8,394 bases of DNA from an uncultured Oscillospiraceae bacterium (GTDB taxonomy: Bacteria > Bacillota > Clostridia > Oscillospirales > Ruminococcaceae). A model generated the notes under the pieces. It ran no database searches and had not been told where the DNA came from. It worked only from the letters and a program-made list of their open reading frames with translations. Of the stretch, positions 5,825-8,394 are shown one piece after another. The stretch lies in NCBI GenBank assembly GCA_902490585.1, contig CABUEI010000067.1:1-8394 (forward strand), read 5' to 3'. How positions within the stretch are numbered: position 1 is the first letter of the stretch; every line of letters begins with the position of its first letter. The position numbers and the translations under genes were made by a program.

Positions 5825-6485
5825 AGTGTCCTCCGCTTTTTCTGAATTTACATATGTCTTTCATGTTACAGCTTTCACAGCCTCTTGTGCTTCTGTCAAC
5901 CTCGCCCTCGGATAGCCCTATAAATGCCGTTACCGATTTTGTCGGTACCATCATATTACTGTTCATGACGGTAAGACCTATTCTTTTCTGAGCCTGTAGA
6001 AGCGTCAGTAAATCAAACTGTATGTCAAGCGGTAAATCGCCGTAACCGGGAGAATATCTCCATGTGCGGCTGTTTGACTTTACTTTTTCAAATATCTCTG
6101 TTTCCGCCCTGTTGCAGACCTGTTCTATTGCCGCACCTGCAAGACTGTCAACTATAACGGCGCTTGCCATATCCGACACCTGTAAACGTCTTAAAAGCAC
6201 GTCTACTCCTTGTCCGAGCGTAGCGCACATAAGTACTATCCTGTCGCAGTTTTTAAGATGAGCGGCGGCAGAGTTTCCTTTAAGTATTATATTGCTGTCT
6301 GCGATCCGCACACCGTCATCGGTAAAGCTTATAGGGTATACAGCATAGAGGTATTTCGGGCTTGCGGCTTTTAGAAGCTCTTTTTCGCATGAATCCAACA
6401 TTGAGAGCATCTGCTCGTTATCTGTGCCGTCCTTACAGCCGAGATAACGCAGAGCTTCATTCTTGTCTATAGGCTGAAGTATCAT
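5814..6485 (-). CDS. Stand-alone MetH reactivation-domain protein
   Basis: A 223-residue protein matching the C-terminal S-adenosylmethionine-binding activation domain of methionine synthase. It should bind to MetH and help re-methylate cobalamin after oxidation to cob(II)alamin, with AdoMet and an electron donor. The clearest signature is WRYSPGYGDLPLD (142-154), equivalent to the RxxPGY AdoMet loop of E. coli MetH. MVPTKSVTAFIG (179-190) is a second family block. The C-terminus adds four cysteines, Cys203-x2-Cys206-x5-Cys212-x8-Cys221, absent from the classical MetH domain as I know it and possibly a metal or Fe-S site. Its ATG overlaps the metF stop (ATGA) with AAGGA 6 nt upstream, and its end overlaps metH by 11 nt. 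Thermotoga maritima has a comparable split (TM0268/TM0269). The electron donor is not encoded in the window. Confidence 0.88.
   Translation of the reverse strand: MILQPIDKNEALRYLGCKDGTDNEQMLSMLDSCEKELLKAASPKYLYAVYPISFTDDGVRIADSNIILKGNSAAAHLKNCDRIVLMCATLGQGVDVLLRRLQVSDMASAVIVDSLAGAAIEQVCNRAETEIFEKVKSNSRTWRYSPGYGDLPLDIQFDLLTLLQAQKRIGLTVMNSNMMVPTKSVTAFIGLSEGEVDRSTRGCESCNMKDICKFRKSGGHCGN
5830..5834 (-). promoter_or_regulatory. Ribosome binding site for the GTG start of metH
   Basis: GGAGG on the minus strand lies 5 nt before GTG at 5824, inside the last codons of the upstream activation-protein gene. It supports the rare start codon and suggests that metH translation follows on from the upstream gene. 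Confidence 0.8.
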
Positions 6486-7342
6486 AACAGATCCTTGATG
6501 CCGTTGTAGATGCGTGTTGCAACGGCAGGGTTATTCATTGCATAAAGGTGAATACCCTGTACATCGTTTGAAATAAGGTCTACTATCTGGTCGATAGCAT
6601 AAGCTATTCCTGCGCTCTTCAGTGCTTCGGGGTCGTTCTCGTACTTCTGCATCATCTTTACAAACTTTGAGGGCAGACTTGCACCGCACATTGTTACCAT
6701 GCGCTCGATCTGCTTTTTGTTTGTAACGGGCATAATTCCTGCGGAGATAGGTACATCTATGCCTGCGGCTCTTGCACGCTTTTCAAAGTCATAATAGCAT
6801 GAATTATCAAAGAACAGCTGTGAAACAAGGTGAGAAGCACCTGCTTCAACCTTTATTTTAAGGTTCTTTATATCTTCTTCTGCACTCTCTGCGTCAACGT
6901 GTGTTTCGGGGTAGCACGCACCCGCAATATCGAAATTGCCCTTTGCGGCAATATATGCCGTAAGGTCACTTGCGTGGGGAAAATCAAACTTGGGTTCTTC
7001 GTCGGGCTTGTTGTCGCCTCTTAAAGCGAGGATGTTCTCAATGCCGTTTGAAGAAAAATCGTCAAGCATGAAATCAACATCGTCACGGGTGCTGTTTATG
7101 CAGGTGAGGTGAGCCATTGATTCAATGCCGTATTCTTTCTTTATATGCGATGCGATCTCGCAGGTGGAGCAGTTTGCACGGTTTCCGCCTGCACCGTATG
7201 TTACGCTGATATAGGCGGGATTTGTTGCAACCAGTCCTTCAACTGCCTTGTAGACAGTTTCGATCGGGAAGTTCTTGTTGGGAGGGAATACCTCAAGAGA
7301 GAACACCGTTTTACCGGGTGTGTATAAGTCTTTTATTTTCAT
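6482..7342 (-). CDS. metF: 5,10-methylenetetrahydrofolate reductase
   Basis: A 286-residue flavoenzyme barrel, the usual length for bacterial MetF, which reduces 5,10-methylene- to 5-methyltetrahydrofolate, the methyl donor for MetH. Visible family motifs are FSLEVFPP (14-21), where Glu17 matches the catalytic Glu28 of E. coli; ISVTYGAGG (45-53); AHLTC (77-81); LALRGD (105-110), where Asp110 matches the folate-interacting Asp120; GACYPETH (141-148); and SQLFFD (174-179) with the folate-site Gln175. The start ATG lies 30 nt after metG. Its nearest GGA-rich site (AAAGGA) is rather far, about 13 nt upstream, so initiation may be modest or helped by translation arriving from metG. The stop overlaps the activation-protein ATG by 4 nt. 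No frameshift or missing key residue is seen. The electron donor (NADH or ferredoxin) cannot be told from sequence alone. Confidence 0.95.
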   Translation of the reverse strand: MKIKDLYTPGKTVFSLEVFPPNKNFPIETVYKAVEGLVATNPAYISVTYGAGGNRANCSTCEIASHIKKEYGIESMAHLTCINSTRDDVDFMLDDFSSNGIENILALRGDNKPDEEPKFDFPHASDLTAYIAAKGNFDIAGACYPETHVDAESAEEDIKNLKIKVEAGASHLVSQLFFDNSCYYDFEKRARAAGIDVPISAGIMPVTNKKQIERMVTMCGASLPSKFVKMMQKYENDPEALKSAGIAYAIDQIVDLISNDVQGIHLYAMNNPAVATRIYNGIKDLL

Positions 7343-7372
7343 TCCGTAGTTCTTTTCCTTTAAAATATGTCG

Positions 7373-8394
7373 TTATCTTACCGTACTGCCGTTGGGTGTA
7401 TCTTTATCGAGGAATACAACCTGTATCTTGTCACCGGCATCGCAGGCAAGGAGCATACCGTTGCTTTCTTCGCCGCAGAGCTTTGCGGGTGAGAGGTTTG
7501 CAACGAATATGATCTTCTTTCCGATAAGCTCCTCGGGAGTGTAGTATTCGGCAATGCCCGATACTATCTGTCTGCCGCCTCTTGCATCGTCCACCTGAAT
7601 TTTAAGCAGCTTCTTTGACTTTTTTATCTTCTCGCAGGCTGCGATCTCACCTGTTCTGAGCTTTACCTTTGCAAAGTCGTCTATTGTGATTATTCCTGCC
7701 TTGTCAAGATCTTCGTCTTCCTTGATTACAGCTTTGGGTTTCATCAGGTTTTCAAGCTCTGCGATTTCGCTCTTGATATCAATTCTGGGGAAGAGAACTC
7801 TGCCTTTCTTAACTGTAACGTCTGCACGCAGAACGCCGAATGTGCCGAGCTTGTCATAAGCTGTATCGTCTGCACCTGCACCTATCTGTTCCCATACCTC
7901 AGGCATAGTAACGGGCATAAAGGGGCTGAGCAGTGCGGAGCAGATACGGATAGTTTCAAGCAGGTTATAGAGTACTGTCGCAAGACGTGCCTTGTTGCTT
8001 TCGTCCTTTGCAAGTACCCACGGAGCTGTTTCATCAATGTACTTGTTTGCACGGGAGATTACCTTGAATATCTCTTCGAGTGCCTTTGAGTGCTGAGCCT
8101 GTTCGATGAGGGGAGTAACCGTTGCACACAGCGACTCAGCCATACCGATAAGCTGGCTGTCGAGCTCGTCTGAAACTCTGTCTGTGGGCAGTGTTCCGCC
8201 AAAGTACTTGTCTACCATTGCCACTGTTCTTGAAACGAGGTTTCCGAGGTCGTTTGCAAGGTCGGCATTTATTCTGGTGAGCATAAGCTCGTTTGTAAAG
8301 TTGCAGTCACTGCCGTAAGGCATATCACGCAGTATCTGATAACGTACAGCGTCAACGCCGTAACGCTCGCAGAGTACGAAAGGATCTACAACGT
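7373..8394 (-). CDS. metG: Methionyl-tRNA synthetase, C-terminal part (5' end outside window)
   Basis: The open frame runs through the right edge, giving 339 visible residues; a Met codon at 8323 is internal, not the start. The visible part opens with VVDPFVLRECYGVDAVRY, the stretch that follows the KMSKS loop in bacterial MetRS. The anticodon-binding helical domain follows, including NADLANDLGNLVSRT and NKYIDETAPWVLAKDE. The last 105 or so residues form an EMAP-II/Trbp111-type tRNA-binding OB domain that promotes dimerisation and tRNA affinity, with TGEI, KKLLKIQVD and GEESNGMLLA. The enzyme attaches methionine to tRNA-Met. HIGH, the zinc-binding region and KMSKS must lie beyond position 8394. 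It stands first among the visible genes of the methionine operon, 30 nt ahead of metF; its promoter and any T-box or SAM-responsive leader are outside the window. Confidence 0.93.
   Translation of the reverse strand, partial: VVDPFVLCERYGVDAVRYQILRDMPYGSDCNFTNELMLTRINADLANDLGNLVSRTVAMVDKYFGGTLPTDRVSDELDSQLIGMAESLCATVTPLIEQAQHSKALEEIFKVISRANKYIDETAPWVLAKDESNKARLATVLYNLLETIRICSALLSPFMPVTMPEVWEQIGAGADDTAYDKLGTFGVLRADVTVKKGRVLFPRIDIKSEIAELENLMKPKAVIKEDEDLDKAGIITIDDFAKVKLRTGEIAACEKIKKSKKLLKIQVDDARGGRQIVSGIAEYYTPEELIGKKIIFVANLSPAKLCGEESNGMLLACDAGDKIQVVFLDKDTPNGSTVR

Noticed and set aside
7343..7372. Possible promoter or terminator between metG and metF
   Set aside because: The 30-nt gap has no hairpin with a U-tract and no paired -35/-10 boxes.

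Overview
The window reads as chromosomal DNA of a low-to-moderate G+C Gram-positive anaerobe, most likely a Clostridia member (perhaps of the Ruminococcaceae/Oscillospirales type). This is inferred from Firmicutes-type protein families (a BceRS-like two-component system, a MetRS with a C-terminal tRNA-binding domain, a MetH without its activation domain), strong GGAGG-type ribosome binding sites and sigma-A consensus promoters. The species cannot be named from the sequence alone.

Left part (1-2554, minus strand): a promoter with TTGACT and TATAAT boxes 17 bp apart (2526-2554) drives a compact operon of an alpha/beta hydrolase (1764-2492), an OmpR-family response regulator (1090-1761) and an intramembrane-sensing histidine kinase (95-1093). 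The kinase and regulator are of the BceS/BceR type, usually partnered with an ABC transporter for cell-envelope antibiotics and antimicrobial peptides. Beyond the kinase stop, at the left edge, are a 14-bp inverted repeat TTACA-N4-TGTAA, an overlapping 10-bp direct repeat with 20-bp period, and a TATAAT box. Together these look like a BceR-type operator and promoter pointing at genes just outside the window, plausibly the missing transporter.

Middle (2585-3446, plus strand): a divergent promoter, again TTGACT-17-TATAAT, drives a two-gene cassette. It holds a 59-residue acidic protein (2670-2849), found by reading the sequence directly, and a 185-residue zeta-toxin-like P-loop kinase (2849-3406), whose genes overlap by one base (TGATG). 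The layout is that of a toxin-antitoxin pair and the DNA is visibly more A+T-rich than its surroundings. It ends at a 12-bp hairpin terminator lying between it and the convergent metH.

Right part (3452-8394, minus strand): a tightly packed methionine/one-carbon operon, read from right to left. metG (methionyl-tRNA synthetase, 5' part outside the window) is followed by metF (5,10-methylenetetrahydrofolate reductase), a stand-alone MetH reactivation-domain protein, and metH (cobalamin-dependent methionine synthase, homocysteine, folate and B12 modules only). MetF makes the 5-methyltetrahydrofolate that MetH uses to methylate homocysteine, the separate activation protein should rescue oxidised cobalamin, and MetG charges the resulting methionine onto tRNA. 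The last three genes overlap one another at start and stop codons. No intergenic stretch exceeds about 180 bp, and I see no RNA genes, CRISPR arrays, insertion sequences or origins.
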